Counted from the first letter of the stretch, positions 1 to 10,327 are shown. The stretch: 64,000 nucleotides of DNA from Sandaracinus sp. (GCA_002699025.1 PABA01000050.1:124001-188000); one strand, 5' to 3'. Translations and numbers: made by a program. The notes: generated from the letters alone by a model not told the origin.

Positions 1-284
1 TCCCGCGCGTGCTCCCGGACGGCCTCGGCGCCCAGGTCGACGGCGCCTGGCCCGTCCCGCCCATCTTCGACGCCATCCGCGAGGCCGGCTCCGTCGCGGA
101 GGCGGAGATGCGCCGCACCTTCAACCTGGGCATCGGCTTCGTGCTGGCCGTCGCCGCCGAGAAGGCGGACGAGACGATCGCCGCCCTCCGCGAGGCCGGC
201 GAGCCCGCCGTGCACCGCCTCGGCGTGGTGGTCGAGAGCGACGCCGAGGGCGAGGCCCGCGTCGCCTACGGCGCGGACGCATGA
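1..284 (+). CDS. purM: Phosphoribosylformylglycinamidine cyclo-ligase (AIR synthase), C-terminal part
   Basis: This is the last 94 or so codons of purM; the 5' part lies outside the window and the reading frame is open from base 3. AIR synthase closes the imidazole ring in purine synthesis, converting FGAM to AIR with ATP in the cytosol. The visible residues start with PRVLPDGLGA and continue through RTFNLGIGFVLAV, both typical of the C-terminal domain of the PurM family, and end at the usual place. The stop codon overlaps the purN start by four bases (ATGA), so the two purine genes are translationally coupled. Confidence 0.9.
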   Translation, partial: PRVLPDGLGAQVDGAWPVPPIFDAIREAGSVAEAEMRRTFNLGIGFVLAVAAEKADETIAALREAGEPAVHRLGVVVESDAEGEARVAYGADA

Positions 285-940
285 AGCTCGCGGTCCTGGC
301 GTCGGGCCGCGGCAGCAACCTGGCGGCCATCCTCGAGGCGATCGACGCCGGCCGCCTCGAAGGCTCGGTCGCGGCGGTCATCGCCGATCGCGACGCGCCG
401 GCCCTCGAGCGCGCCCGGGCCCGCGGCCTGCCGGCCGAGCAGGTCCCCTTCCGCAAGGCCGACCGGGCCGCCTGGGACGCGGACCTCGCCGAGGCGGTCG
501 CCGCCCACGCCCCCGACGTCGTCGTCCTCGCCGGCTTCATGCGCATCCTCGGCGAGCGCTTCCTGAAGCACTTCCCGAAGCGCATCCTGAACGTCCACCC
601 CTCGCTCCTCCCCGCCTTCCCCGGCGCGCGCGCCCCCCAGGCGGCGATCGACGCGGGCGTCCGGCTCAGCGGCTGCACGGTCCACCTCGTGGACGCCGGC
701 GTCGACACGGGCCCGATCCTCGCCCAGGCCGCCGTCCCCGTGCTCCCCGGCGACGACGCGGACCGCCTCCACGCGCGCATCCAGGCCGTCGAGCATCGCC
801 TGCTCCCGGCCGTGCTCGACGCCATCGGCCGCGGCCAGCTCGATCTCTCGACCCACCAGTGGACCGGCCCGCTCGGCGACGCCGACGCGCGCGCCGCCCT
901 CCTCGCGCCCCCCGGCCTCGCGGAGCGGGCACCGGCGTGA
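281..940 (+). CDS. purN: Phosphoribosylglycinamide formyltransferase (GAR transformylase)
   Basis: A 219-residue folate-dependent enzyme that transfers a formyl group from 10-formyl-THF to GAR, the third step of purine synthesis. The N-terminal VLASGRGSNL loop binds the substrate phosphate. The catalytic Asn and His lie in ILNVHPSLLPAFPG (about residues 105-118), and the catalytic Asp lies in DAGVDTGPI (about 140). Length is normal for the family. The ATG overlaps the purM stop, and its own stop overlaps the GTG of the next gene, so purM, purN and the FAD-type gene form one transcription unit. Confidence 0.95.
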   Translation: MKLAVLASGRGSNLAAILEAIDAGRLEGSVAAVIADRDAPALERARARGLPAEQVPFRKADRAAWDADLAEAVAAHAPDVVVLAGFMRILGERFLKHFPKRILNVHPSLLPAFPGARAPQAAIDAGVRLSGCTVHLVDAGVDTGPILAQAAVPVLPGDDADRLHARIQAVEHRLLPAVLDAIGRGQLDLSTHQWTGPLGDADARAALLAPPGLAERAPA

Positions 941-2475
941 AGCGCCGCAGCTACTACGACGTGGTCTTCATCGGCATGGGCTTCGAGCCCCTGCTGGCGG
1001 CGGCCCTCCTCGCCAAGCGCGGCTTCCGCGTGCTCCTCCTCGGCCAGGGCTCGCTCGCCCCCGCCTACGACGCCGCCGGCCGCCGCTGGCCCCGCGCCCC
1101 CCACACCTTCCTCGGCGCCCAGTCCCCGGTCGCCCGCCGCGTCCTCGCCGAGCTCGCCCTCCACCAGCTCTTCCGCCGGCGCGCCACCTCCATCGACCCG
1201 GCCTTCCAGGTCGTCATGCCGGGCCACCGCTTCGAGCACGCCCTCGACCCCGCCGCGCTCGAGCGGGAGGTCGCGCGCGAGTTCGGCCTCGTGCAGCGCG
1301 CCGTCGAGGACTTCGACCGCGCCGCGCTCCGCCACGGGCAGGACCTCGACCGCATCGCCGACAAGGACCTCGTCTGGCCCCCCGAGACCTTCCTCGAGCG
1401 CCGCGAGTTCGTCCGCGCCACGGCCCACCAGGCCTTCGACAAGCAGGGCGCCGGCCTCGACCCCTTCGCCGAGCTCGCCGAGGACCACCCCTTCCGCCAC
1501 GTCGTCGACGCCCCCGTGCGCTTCGCCTCGCGCATGGACCCGGGCCAGCTCGCGCCCCTCGCGCGCGTCCGCCTCTACGACAGCTGGTGCCGCGGCGCGG
1601 CCAAGCTCGAGGGCGGCGCCGCCTGGCTCCACGAGGCGCTCCTCGAGAAGGTCGTCACCTACAGCGGCGAGGTGCGCCCGCGCGAGCGCGTCGACCGCGT
1701 GCTCACGCGCCGCGGCCACGCGACCGGCGTGCGCCTCGCGACCACGGCCGAGGAGATCGGCGCGGGCTTCGTCGTCGCCGGCTGCGAGGTGGGCGCGCTC
1801 CTCCCGCTCCTCCCGGACCGCACGAGCTTCGGCCAGCTCTTCGAGCGCATCGGCGAGCCGACCCCCCGCTGGTGCCGCTACACGCTCCACCTCGTCGTCC
1901 GCGAGGAGGCCGTCCCGGCGGGCATGGGCCGCGACGCCTTCTTCCTCCTCGACCCGCAGCGGGCGCCAGCCGCCGAGAACCTCCTCCGCGTCGAGGCGCA
2001 CCCGGCGAACGACGCGGGCGAGCGCATGCTCTCGATCGAGGCGCTCCTGCCCCGGCGGGGCGTCGAGGAGGTCAGCGGCTACGTCTCCAGCATGCGCGAG
2101 CGCATCCTCGCCGTGGTCTCGGAGCTCGTGCCCTTCCTCGGCGACCACCTCCTCGCCGTCGACTCCCCGCACGACGGGCGCGAGGTCCAGGACATCGCCG
2201 GCGGCCGGCTCGTGCCGCCCGAGGAGCCCTGGTCGCGCGGGCCTCAGAGCATGCCCGTGGTGCACGGCTACCCGGTGCGCGGCCCGCTCGGCGTCTGCGG
2301 CCTGCCCGTGCGGACGCCCATCAAGCGGCTGCTGCTCTGCAACGAGCAGATCGTCCCCGGCCTCGGCGACGAGGGGAGCTTCCTCGCGGCCTGGTCGGCG
2401 GCGCGCGTCGTCACCCGCTCCGATCGGAAGAAGGAGTGGATGCGCCGCGGGCTCTGGACGAAGGTCGAGATCTGA
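937..2475 (+). CDS. FAD/NAD(P)-binding oxidoreductase-like protein (phytoene-desaturase-like fold)
   Basis: A 512-residue protein whose N-terminus (VFIGMGFEPLLAAALLAKRG, about residues 10-29) is a slightly degenerate dinucleotide-binding Rossmann loop. The C-terminal PGLGDEGSFLAAWSAAR resembles the second FAD-contact motif of the amine-oxidase/phytoene-desaturase superfamily. I chose the GTG at 937 because it overlaps the purN stop and puts the Rossmann strand at the N-terminus. No membrane segment or signal peptide is visible. Substrate and pathway are unknown; coupling to purM-purN may be only organisational. Assignment to the superfamily is fairly firm, any specific reaction is not. Confidence 0.65.
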   Translation: MKRRSYYDVVFIGMGFEPLLAAALLAKRGFRVLLLGQGSLAPAYDAAGRRWPRAPHTFLGAQSPVARRVLAELALHQLFRRRATSIDPAFQVVMPGHRFEHALDPAALEREVAREFGLVQRAVEDFDRAALRHGQDLDRIADKDLVWPPETFLERREFVRATAHQAFDKQGAGLDPFAELAEDHPFRHVVDAPVRFASRMDPGQLAPLARVRLYDSWCRGAAKLEGGAAWLHEALLEKVVTYSGEVRPRERVDRVLTRRGHATGVRLATTAEEIGAGFVVAGCEVGALLPLLPDRTSFGQLFERIGEPTPRWCRYTLHLVVREEAVPAGMGRDAFFLLDPQRAPAAENLLRVEAHPANDAGERMLSIEALLPRRGVEEVSGYVSSMRERILAVVSELVPFLGDHLLAVDSPHDGREVQDIAGGRLVPPEEPWSRGPQSMPVVHGYPVRGPLGVCGLPVRTPIKRLLLCNEQIVPGLGDEGSFLAAWSAARVVTRSDRKKEWMRRGLWTKVEI

Positions 2476-2526
2476 GCCGAGCCGGCCGTCCGCGCGCCGG
2501 CGGGCCCGCCCAGCTCCACCTCCTCC

Positions 2527-2556
2527 GCGACAAAGGGGGCGACGCCGCGGTATTCT
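2527..2556 (+). promoter_or_regulatory. Putative promoter of pilT (leaderless)
   Basis: GCGACA (2527-2532), an 18-bp spacer and TATTCT (2551-2556) fit a primary-sigma promoter. The -10 box ends 7 nt before the pilT ATG, so the transcript would begin at or next to the start codon. No Shine-Dalgarno sequence precedes the ATG. The same layout recurs at many genes in the window. Confidence 0.5.
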
Positions 2557-2563
2557 TCTGCTC

Positions 2564-3685
<1,122 letters not shown>

Positions 3686-4072
3686 GCGCTCGGCGGCGCG
3701 AGCGGTCGAGCGCGCCGGTACCGCCTCGGTCGCCGGATGGGGAGCGATCGCTTCGCTCCCGTCGGAGGCCGGAGCCGGGTCGCGTTTGCCGCCTCGCTGC
3801 CCGGCCTGCGACGAGCTCGTTCGTCGGGCGCCTCCCCATGGGGGCTCGGCAGGCGCCACGCCCGACCGGACCCACGCCCCCCAGCGTGGGGAGAGTCGTG
3901 TTCACCCGGACTTGACGCCCGCGTTGCGGCCCAGCCATTCTGCTCGGAAGGGGTACGCGAGGGGTACTCGGGTTTGATGCATTCATGGCTTCCCATCGGG
4001 GCCGGGAGCGGGGCGCTCCCGCGTGAGGTCGCGCGCTGCGCGGTCTCCGGCTCCTCGATCTCCGGCCCCTCG
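3686..4072. other. Intergenic region after pilT: hairpins and a weak promoter
   Basis: These 387 bases hold no convincing gene. Just after the pilT stop is a small stem (CGCTCG/CGAGCG, 3687-3704). It is followed by a stronger hairpin at 3740-3760 and a third stem at 3827-3857 (GGCGCCT/AGGCGCC). Further right, TTGACG (3912-3917), an 18-bp spacer and CATTCT (3936-3941) could be the promoter of the downstream TPR-like gene and kinase. An in-frame ATG at 3977 would extend that gene by 32 residues. Confidence 0.5.
3740..3760 (+). terminator. Hairpin, probable pilT terminator
   Basis: An 8-bp perfect stem (GGGAGCGA paired with TCGCTCCC) with a 5-nt loop, 55 nt after the pilT stop. No T-tract follows, as is usual for hairpins in this GC-rich window. 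Confidence 0.4.
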
Positions 4073-5092
4073 ATGCTCGCCGGCCTGCTCCTCGCCACCC
4101 TGCTCCTCCTGCCCGCCCCAGCGGCCCACGCCCAGGGCGCGCAGGAGCGCCAGGCGGCCGCCGAGGCCTTCGACCGCGGCACCTCCGCCTACCTCGCGGA
4201 AGACTTCGCGACGGCGGCGCGCTGGTTCGAGATGGCGAACAACCTGGCCCCGGCGGCCCCCGCGCTGCTCCAGGCCATGCGCGCCCACGCGCGGGCGGGC
4301 AACGAGCTCCGCGCCGGCACCCTGGCGCTCCGCCTGGTCGCCCGCTTCCCAGACGCCGGTGACGCGGTCGCGGAAGCGCAGGAGCTGATCGACGCCACGC
4401 GCGAGCGCTTCTTCCTGGTCGAGGTGCTCTGCGAGGGCGGCGAGTGCGCGGTGGAGCTGGACGGCACGCTTCAGAGCCACCCCTCCTTCTTCCTCGAGCC
4501 GGGCGCCGAGCACACCATCGGCGCCGGCTTCTCGACGGGCAGCGTCTCCGAGTCGCTCGTGGGCGACGCCGGCGAGCAGCGCACCGTCCGCTTCGAGGCG
4601 CCGGAGGGCACGGCGGCCGACCTCGGCGGGGGCGGTGGCCAAGGCGGAACCGGCGCCGCGGGTCCCACTGGCGTGGGCGTCGGAAACCAGAGCGCCGGAA
4701 GCCAGGGACGAGGCGGTGAGGTCGACGACGGCGGCCTCGGCCCGGGCCTCTTCATCGCGTCGCTGGCCCTGACGGCCGGTGCCGGCGCCGTGCTGCTCTG
4801 GTCCGGCCTCGACGTCCACTCCATCGACGACGAGTACCGGGCGAGCATCGACGCGGGCGACTACGCGACGGCACGCCAGCAGCTCGACGACGGCCAGTCC
4901 GCCGAGACGCGCACGAACGCGCTCATCGGCGTGACCGCCGGGCTCGCGGCGCTGACGGTGGTCTTCGCCGCCATCACCGATTGGGGCGGCGGGGACGAGG
5001 ACGATCCCGACGCCGCCGCGGCGCGCCGCGTGACGCCCGTCGTCGGCGGGGGTCCGGGCGGCGGCGCCGTCGGGCTGAGGGGGCGCTTCTGA
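4073..5092 (+). CDS. Secreted TPR-like / PEGA-like protein with a C-terminal membrane region
   Basis: A 339-residue protein. The ATG at 4073 gives a clean signal peptide (hydrophobic MLAGLLLATLLLLPAPAAHA, cleavage near AHA-Q). The ATG at 3977 would put 32 extra residues in front and is less likely. Residues about 25-100 (AFDRGTSAYLAEDFATAARWF) look like a tetratricopeptide pair. A segment near 110-175 (CAVELDG, then a strand-rich stretch) resembles a PEGA domain. A Gly-rich linker and two hydrophobic helices follow. The stop overlaps the kinase start (TGATG). This TPR/PEGA-plus-kinase pairing is common in Myxococcota; the protein may sense the envelope for the kinase, which is inference. Confidence 0.65.
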   Translation: MLAGLLLATLLLLPAPAAHAQGAQERQAAAEAFDRGTSAYLAEDFATAARWFEMANNLAPAAPALLQAMRAHARAGNELRAGTLALRLVARFPDAGDAVAEAQELIDATRERFFLVEVLCEGGECAVELDGTLQSHPSFFLEPGAEHTIGAGFSTGSVSESLVGDAGEQRTVRFEAPEGTAADLGGGGGQGGTGAAGPTGVGVGNQSAGSQGRGGEVDDGGLGPGLFIASLALTAGAGAVLLWSGLDVHSIDDEYRASIDAGDYATARQQLDDGQSAETRTNALIGVTAGLAALTVVFAAITDWGGGDEDDPDAAAARRVTPVVGGGPGGGAVGLRGRF

Positions 5093-6936
5093 TGGGCTCC
5101 CCCGCGACCAACGACCTCCAGCGCAACCTCGCGGGACGACAGCTCGGTCGCTACGAGGTGCTCACGCAGCTGGCCTCCGGCGGCATGGCCGCGGTCTACG
5201 TGGCCCGAGCGAAGGGCGTCGCCGGCTTCGAGCGGCTGGTCGCCATCAAGGTGCTCCACCCGCACCTGGCCTACGAGGAGGAGTTCATCTCCATGTTCCT
5301 CGACGAAGCCCGCCTCGCCGCGCGCATCCGGCACCCGAACGTGGTGCCGACGCTGGACATCAGCGACACCGAGGGCGACGGCTTCTTCCTCGTCATGGAG
5401 TACATCGAGGGCGACCACCTCGGCGCCCTCCTCGGCGCCGCGGCCCGGGAGGGCGAGCGGGTCGACACGCCGATCGTCGTGCGCTGCGTGCTCGACGCGC
5501 TCGGCGGCCTCGGCGCGGCGCACCAGCTCAAGGACGAGGCCGGGGAGCCGCTCAAGCTCGTGCACCGCGACGTCTCACCACACAACGTGATGGTGGGCGC
5601 CGACGGCATCGGGCGGCTCACGGACTTCGGCGTCGCGAAGGCCGAGAAGCGCCTCACCTCGACCAAGGCCGGGCAGTTCAAGGGCAAGCTCGCCTACATG
5701 GCGCCCGAACAGGCGAGCACGGGCTTCGCCGACCAGCGCTCCGATCTCTTCAGCATGGGGATCATCCTCTGGGAGTCGCTCACCGGGCGGCGCCTCTTCC
5801 GCGGCGAGAACAACGCGGCGACGCTGAACAAGATCCTCCGCGAGCCGATCCCGCGGGTCTCGGACCTCTACCCGGAGCTCACGCCCTTCGACGCCGTGCT
5901 GGACAAGGCGCTCGAGCGCGACCCGGAGGAGCGCTTCCAGACCGCGGACGAGTTCGCCGACGCCCTCGAGCAGGCGGCGCGGGACGAGGGCGGCGTGGCG
6001 TCCACCCGGGCCGTCGCGGCCGAGGTGCGCCGCCGGCTCGTGGACAAGCTCGAGAAGCAGCAGGGCCGCATCAAGGAGGCGATCGCCCAGCTCGGTCGCT
6101 CGCGCGTCGGGGAGGCGGCGATGCCCATCCCGCGCGAGGGGTCGCTCTCCAGCGTCAGTCAGAGCGGACCCCGGCCGGTCGGCGAGCACACGCTCTCGGC
6201 GACGCCCTCGGCCATCTCGCAGAGCGGGTCGCTCTCGGGGATCTCGCAGCCCTCGCACCCCTCGCAGGTCTCCCAGCCCTCGCAGGTCTCACAGCCCTCG
6301 CACCCTTCCCAGGTCTCGCAGCTCTCGCAGCTCTCCCAGCTCGAAGCCGCCCCCGACCCGGGGTCGAAGCGCGTGATGCTGGCGCTCGCCGGCCTGGTGG
6401 TGGTGCTGATGATCGCGCTCGGAGTGGCGATCTTCGCGCTCTCGGAGGACGAGGCGCCGCCGCCCGAGGTGGCCGGCCCGGCCGCCGAGACCGCCAGCGG
6501 GGAGGAGACCGCCGCCGAAGAGAGCGAGCCCGCCCGGGCCGCGGTATCTGCCGCGGAGATCCAGGTCGCGACGCCGCAGGCTGCCGGGGATCCCGCTGCC
6601 GAAGAGGCGACCGCCGAAGAAGCCCGCGCCGAAGAAGCCCGCGCCGAAGAGGCCCGCGCCGAAGAGGCGACCGCCGAAGAAACCAGCGCCGAAGAGGCCC
6701 GCGCCGAGGAAGCGGCGGAGGACGTCGACGAGAGCGCCCGCGAGCGTCGCCGGGCGCGCCGCCGAGCCCGCCGGCAGGCGGAGGCGAGCGAGATGGCCGC
6801 AGCGACCCCCGAGCCGGCGACGATGGAGCCGGAGGCGCCCCAGAGGACCGAGCCGGCGATGCGCGAGGCTCCCCGCATGCGCGCCACGCCCATGCGACCC
6901 GCCGACGACCTGGTCATCAACCCCTACCGGCAGTGA
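5092..6936 (+). CDS. Hanks-type Ser/Thr protein kinase, single-pass membrane protein
   Basis: A 614-residue kinase. The N-terminal catalytic domain (about 20-290) has the ATP loop around LASGGMAAVY, Lys53 in VAIKVL, Glu72, HRD at 158-160 with HRDVSPHN, DFG at 178-180 and APEQ, so it should be active. A Ser-Gln-Pro-rich low-complexity stretch (coded near 6205-6342) leads to a membrane helix at about 426-448. Beyond it lies an Ala-Glu repeat (AEEARAEE type) and a basic Arg-rich tail. The start overlaps the upstream TPR/PEGA-like stop by one base. It sits between pilT and pilC, so a link to pilus or surface motility is possible but unproven. Confidence 0.9.
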   Translation: MGSPATNDLQRNLAGRQLGRYEVLTQLASGGMAAVYVARAKGVAGFERLVAIKVLHPHLAYEEEFISMFLDEARLAARIRHPNVVPTLDISDTEGDGFFLVMEYIEGDHLGALLGAAAREGERVDTPIVVRCVLDALGGLGAAHQLKDEAGEPLKLVHRDVSPHNVMVGADGIGRLTDFGVAKAEKRLTSTKAGQFKGKLAYMAPEQASTGFADQRSDLFSMGIILWESLTGRRLFRGENNAATLNKILREPIPRVSDLYPELTPFDAVLDKALERDPEERFQTADEFADALEQAARDEGGVASTRAVAAEVRRRLVDKLEKQQGRIKEAIAQLGRSRVGEAAMPIPREGSLSSVSQSGPRPVGEHTLSATPSAISQSGSLSGISQPSHPSQVSQPSQVSQPSHPSQVSQLSQLSQLEAAPDPGSKRVMLALAGLVVVLMIALGVAIFALSEDEAPPPEVAGPAAETASGEETAAEESEPARAAVSAAEIQVATPQAAGDPAAEEATAEEARAEEARAEEARAEEATAEETSAEEARAEEAAEDVDESARERRRARRRARRQAEASEMAAATPEPATMEPEAPQRTEPAMREAPRMRATPMRPADDLVINPYRQ

Positions 6937-7291
6937 TGCCCAGGGGCGGGGACGTCCCCATCCACGGACGCCGCCCTCACGGGCCAGACCGAGCGGAAGC
7001 CCGGATCGGTGCCGGCTCCGTCCCCCGAGGCCGATCCCACCGCCCGGCGCGGCCTCCGCCCGGCGGATGCGAGCGACGGCGAAGCGGGTTCCCGGACCGG
7101 CGCCTGGCCTGGCTCCTTCGCGTGCAGCTTTCCGGGCTGAACGGACTTTGACCCTTTTGGAGCGGTTCCGGTAGCATGGCTGTCGCTCGTCCGGGCGCCT
7201 CCCCACAGGTGTCGGGAGCCCCTGGCGCTGCCGTCGGCAGCGGGGACGGGTGAGGTCGTCCTGGGCGTCGCTCAGGCCGTCGGAGGTCCGC
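6937..7291. other. Intergenic region and 5' leader of pilC
   Basis: No gene is supported in these 355 bases. They contain the promoter at 7148-7177. The predicted leader of about 105 nt carries a hairpin (GCTGCC, loop GTC, GGCAGC at 7227-7241) and a Shine-Dalgarno sequence GGAGGT at 7282-7287, six bases from the pilC ATG. It is one of the longer leaders in a window where many transcripts look leaderless. Confidence 0.5.
7148..7177 (+). promoter_or_regulatory. Putative primary-sigma promoter of pilC-pilS
   Basis: TTGACC (7148-7153), an 18-bp spacer and TAGCAT (7172-7177). This matches 5 of 6 bases of the -35 consensus and 4 of 6 of the -10 consensus. Transcription would start near 7184. Confidence 0.55.
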
Positions 7292-8503
7292 ATGGCGGAA
7301 TTCGTTTGGGAAGCGAAGGGGCGAAACGGCGAGGTCCGCAAGGGCGTCATGGAGGCCGAGAGCGCCGACGTGGTGCAGTCGCGGCTCCGCGGTCAGCAGC
7401 TGAACCCCACGAAGGTCAAGAAGAAGCCGAAGGAGATTCACATCAACATCGGCTCACCGGTCTCCGAGAAGGAGCTGGTGATCTTCACCCGGCAGTTCGC
7501 GACGATGATCGACGCCGGCCTCCCGCTCGTCCAGTGCCTCGACATCCTCTCCGACCAGGGCGACAACAAGCAGTTCAACAAGATCCTCAAGGACATCAAG
7601 GGCTACGTCGAGCAGGGCGGCACCTTCTCCGAAGCCCTGCGCAAGCACCCGAAGGTCTTCGACGACCTCTACGTCAACCTCGTCCACGCCGGCGAGATGG
7701 GCGGCATCCTCGACACCATCCTCCAGCGCCTCGCGATCTACATCGAGAAGCGCGTCAAGCTGAAGCGGCAGGGGAAGGGCGCGATGGTCTACCCGACCGC
7801 CGTCCTCCTGATCGCCATCGCGGTCATCGTCGTGATGCTCACGTGGGTGATCCCCGCCTTCCAGGGCATGTTCGCGGAGTTCGGCGGCGAGGATCAGCTG
7901 CCCGGCCTGACCAAGATGGTCATCAGCCTCTCCGAGGGCTTCCTCGACAACGTCTGGTTCATCATCGCCGGAGTCGTGCTCCTCGTCTCGAGCGTCAGCT
8001 ACAGCTACCGCACGAAGAAGGGGAAGCGCTTCTGGCACAAGCTGCTGCTGACCGCGCCCATCATCGGCCCCGTCATGCGCAAGATCGCCGTCGCGCGCTT
8101 CACGCGGACGCTCGGCACGCTCCTCGGCAGCGGCGTGCCCATCCTCGACTCGATGACCATCGTCTCGCGCGCCTCGGGCAACGTCATCGTCGAGGAGGCG
8201 ATCAACAAGACCGCCGACCGCATCCGCGAGGGCAAGACCATGTCCGAGCCGCTCATGCAGACGGGCGTCTTCCCCGGGATGGTCGTGCAGATGATCGGCG
8301 TCGGTGAGCAGACCGGTGCGCTCGACACCATGCTCAACAAGATCGCCGACTTCTACGAGGAGGAGGTCGACGTCGCGGTCGCCGCCCTCACCTCGCTCCT
8401 CGAGCCGCTCATGATGGTCGTCATCGGCGGCATCGTCGGCGTGATCCTGATCGCCATGTACATGCCGATCTTCGAGATCGCCGGCAAGATCCAGGCGGGG
8501 TGA
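7292..8503 (+). CDS. pilC: Type IV pilus inner-membrane platform protein PilC
   Basis: A 403-residue GspF/PilC family protein that forms the cytoplasmic-membrane platform on which the PilB and PilT motors act. It begins MAEFVWEAKGRNGEVRKG, the usual PilC N-terminus. It has two GspF domains (about 75-200 and 280-400) and three hydrophobic segments (near 165-190, 222-245 and 370-395). The second domain holds GVPILDSM and VGEQTGALDTML. The ATG at 7292 has a good GGAGG ribosome site. The stop overlaps the GTG of pilS. pilB and pilA are not in the window. Confidence 0.95.
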   Translation: MAEFVWEAKGRNGEVRKGVMEAESADVVQSRLRGQQLNPTKVKKKPKEIHINIGSPVSEKELVIFTRQFATMIDAGLPLVQCLDILSDQGDNKQFNKILKDIKGYVEQGGTFSEALRKHPKVFDDLYVNLVHAGEMGGILDTILQRLAIYIEKRVKLKRQGKGAMVYPTAVLLIAIAVIVVMLTWVIPAFQGMFAEFGGEDQLPGLTKMVISLSEGFLDNVWFIIAGVVLLVSSVSYSYRTKKGKRFWHKLLLTAPIIGPVMRKIAVARFTRTLGTLLGSGVPILDSMTIVSRASGNVIVEEAINKTADRIREGKTMSEPLMQTGVFPGMVVQMIGVGEQTGALDTMLNKIADFYEEEVDVAVAALTSLLEPLMMVVIGGIVGVILIAMYMPIFEIAGKIQAG

Positions 8504-10284
8504 GCCCGCCGGCGCCGGCCGCCCCGCCGCCCGCGCCCCCCGAGGAGACGCTCCGCCGTCGCCTCATGGGGGCGCTCGTGCTGCGCCTCGCGGTGGCCAC
8601 GCTCCTGCTCGGCGGCACGTTGCTCTTCGCCGTCGACGGGAGCCGGGGCTACTCGGCGTTCACGCCGGCGAGCCTGATCGCGCTGATCACGGCGACCTAC
8701 GCGATCTCCGGGCTGTCGGCGGGCCTGCTCGCGAGCGGGGCGACGCGCGGCCTCGCGTGGGCTCAGCTCGCCTTCGACCTGCTGCTGACGACCGGGCTGA
8801 CCTACCTGAGCGGCGCCGCCGGGAGCGTCTTCACGATCCTCTACGGCGTCGTCATCCTCAACGCGGCCTTCACCGTCGGCCCGGCGGGCGCGCGCGTCGT
8901 GGCCGTGGGCGCGCTCGGCCTCTACCTGGGGCTCGGCTACGCGGTCGCCCGCGGCCTGCTCCCTCCGCCGCCCGACCAGAACCCGCGCCCCTACCAGCTC
9001 GAAGCGCACGAGCTCGGCTTCGCGCTCTTCTCCAACGTGGTCGCCCTCCTCTCCGTCGCCGGACTGGCTGGGGGCCTGGCGAGCCGACTCGCCCGCACCG
9101 GCGGCGAGCTCCGCCGGGCCGAGGCGAGCGCGTCCCGACTGGCGCGGCTGAACGACGACATCGTCCGCTCGCTCTCGGCGGGCCTGCTCACGCTCGACGC
9201 CGAGGGGGTGATCCAGACCGCCAACCCGGCGGCCGGGGAGCTCCTCGGCGCGGCCCCGGAGGCGCTGGTCGGTCGGCCCGTCCTCGAGCTCCTGCCCTTG
9301 CCCCCCGAGCTGGACGACCGCGACACGGAGGAGCGCAGCGACGTCGAGGCCCACCGCGTGGACGGGAGCTCGTTCCCCGCGGGCTACACGCGCTCCCCGC
9401 TCTGGGGCGCGGATGGCGCCGTCAGCGGGACGCTGGTCATCTTCCAGGACCTCACGGAGATCCGCAGCCTCCGCGAGCAGGCCGAGCGCGCCGAGCGGCT
9501 GGCGGCGCTGGGTCGGCTCGCGTCCGCCCTCGCGCACGAGATCCGGAACCCGCTCGGCTCGATCTCCGGCTCCGTGCAGATCGTCGCCGAGGTGCCGGAG
9601 CTGCACGAGGAGGACCGGCACCTGCTCGACCTGGTGCTGAGCGAGACCGAGCGGTTGAACGAGCTGGTCACGACCATGCTGGACCTCTCGAAGCCGGCGC
9701 GGCCGCGGCCCTCGCGCGTCGACCTCGTCGCCCTCGCCCGCGACCTGGTGGCCATGGCCCGGGGCGACACGACGCTCGGCCGCGTGCGCGTCGAGGTGGT
9801 GGCCGAGCGCGAGCCCCTGGAGGCGTGGGTGGACCGGGACCGGGTGCGGCAGCTGCTCTGGAACCTCCTGAAGAACGCCATCCAGGCCTCCCCGACCGAG
9901 GGCGAGGTCACGATCCGGCTCGACCCGGAGGAGGGGGGCGTCGCGCTCTCGGTGGTCGACCAGGGCGCGGGCATCCCGCAGGCGACCCGAGAGCACCTCT
10001 TCGACATGTTCTACTCGCGCCGGGACCACGGCATGGGCATCGGGCTGGCGCTGGTGAAGCAGATCGTCGACATGCACGCGGGGACGATCGAGGTGGGCGA
10101 CGGACCCGATGGGGGCGCGGCCTTCCGCGTCTGGCTGCCGGGCGCGCCCGCGGAGGCGAAGCCCGCCGGCGACGGGGTGCCTCCGGGTGGCGAGCCCGAA
10201 GGCGCGGAGGAGGTCGAGCAAGACTCGGTACCCCGCGACTCGGATCCGCGGGAGGCGGACCGCGCCCCCAGGGGAAGCGCGTGA
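8500..10284 (+). CDS. pilS: PilS-type membrane sensor histidine kinase
   Basis: A 594-residue sensor kinase. About six hydrophobic segments in the first 200 residues match the PilS membrane sensor. A PAS domain follows (about 220-325). The HisKA domain has the phospho-acceptor His in LAHEIRNPL, and the HATPase domain has an N box (LLKNAIQAS), G1 (DQGAGIP) and GMGIGLALVKQIVDMH. PilS normally phosphorylates PilR, which switches on sigma-54 transcription of pilin. No pilR follows, so the partner must be elsewhere or differ. The GTG at 8500 overlaps the pilC stop. The C-terminal 45 residues are an acidic, proline-rich tail. Confidence 0.88.
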   Translation: MSPPAPAAPPPAPPEETLRRRLMGALVLRLAVATLLLGGTLLFAVDGSRGYSAFTPASLIALITATYAISGLSAGLLASGATRGLAWAQLAFDLLLTTGLTYLSGAAGSVFTILYGVVILNAAFTVGPAGARVVAVGALGLYLGLGYAVARGLLPPPPDQNPRPYQLEAHELGFALFSNVVALLSVAGLAGGLASRLARTGGELRRAEASASRLARLNDDIVRSLSAGLLTLDAEGVIQTANPAAGELLGAAPEALVGRPVLELLPLPPELDDRDTEERSDVEAHRVDGSSFPAGYTRSPLWGADGAVSGTLVIFQDLTEIRSLREQAERAERLAALGRLASALAHEIRNPLGSISGSVQIVAEVPELHEEDRHLLDLVLSETERLNELVTTMLDLSKPARPRPSRVDLVALARDLVAMARGDTTLGRVRVEVVAEREPLEAWVDRDRVRQLLWNLLKNAIQASPTEGEVTIRLDPEEGGVALSVVDQGAGIPQATREHLFDMFYSRRDHGMGIGLALVKQIVDMHAGTIEVGDGPDGGAAFRVWLPGAPAEAKPAGDGVPPGGEPEGAEEVEQDSVPRDSDPREADRAPRGSA

Positions 10285-10291
10285 CGAGCAC

Positions 10292-10320
10292 GTGACGCCC
10301 CCGGAGGCCCCTGCTAGATC
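10292..10320 (+). promoter_or_regulatory. Putative promoter of the lipase gene
   Basis: GTGACG (10292-10297), a 17-bp spacer and TAGATC (10315-10320), with 7 nt to the ATG at 10328. A leaderless transcript is implied. The -10 box is imperfect. Confidence 0.4.
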
Positions 10321-10327
10321 GGCCCTC

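Noticed and set aside
3977-4072. Upstream start adding 32 residues to the TPR/PEGA-like protein
   Set aside because: The extension precedes a clean signal peptide at 4073 and would push it out of position. It was kept only as an alternative.
7100-7150. Sigma-54 promoter upstream of pilC
   Set aside because: A GG...GC pair near 7112-7127 is spaced 13 rather than 12 bases and lacks the rest of the consensus. The TTGACC/TAGCAT promoter is better.
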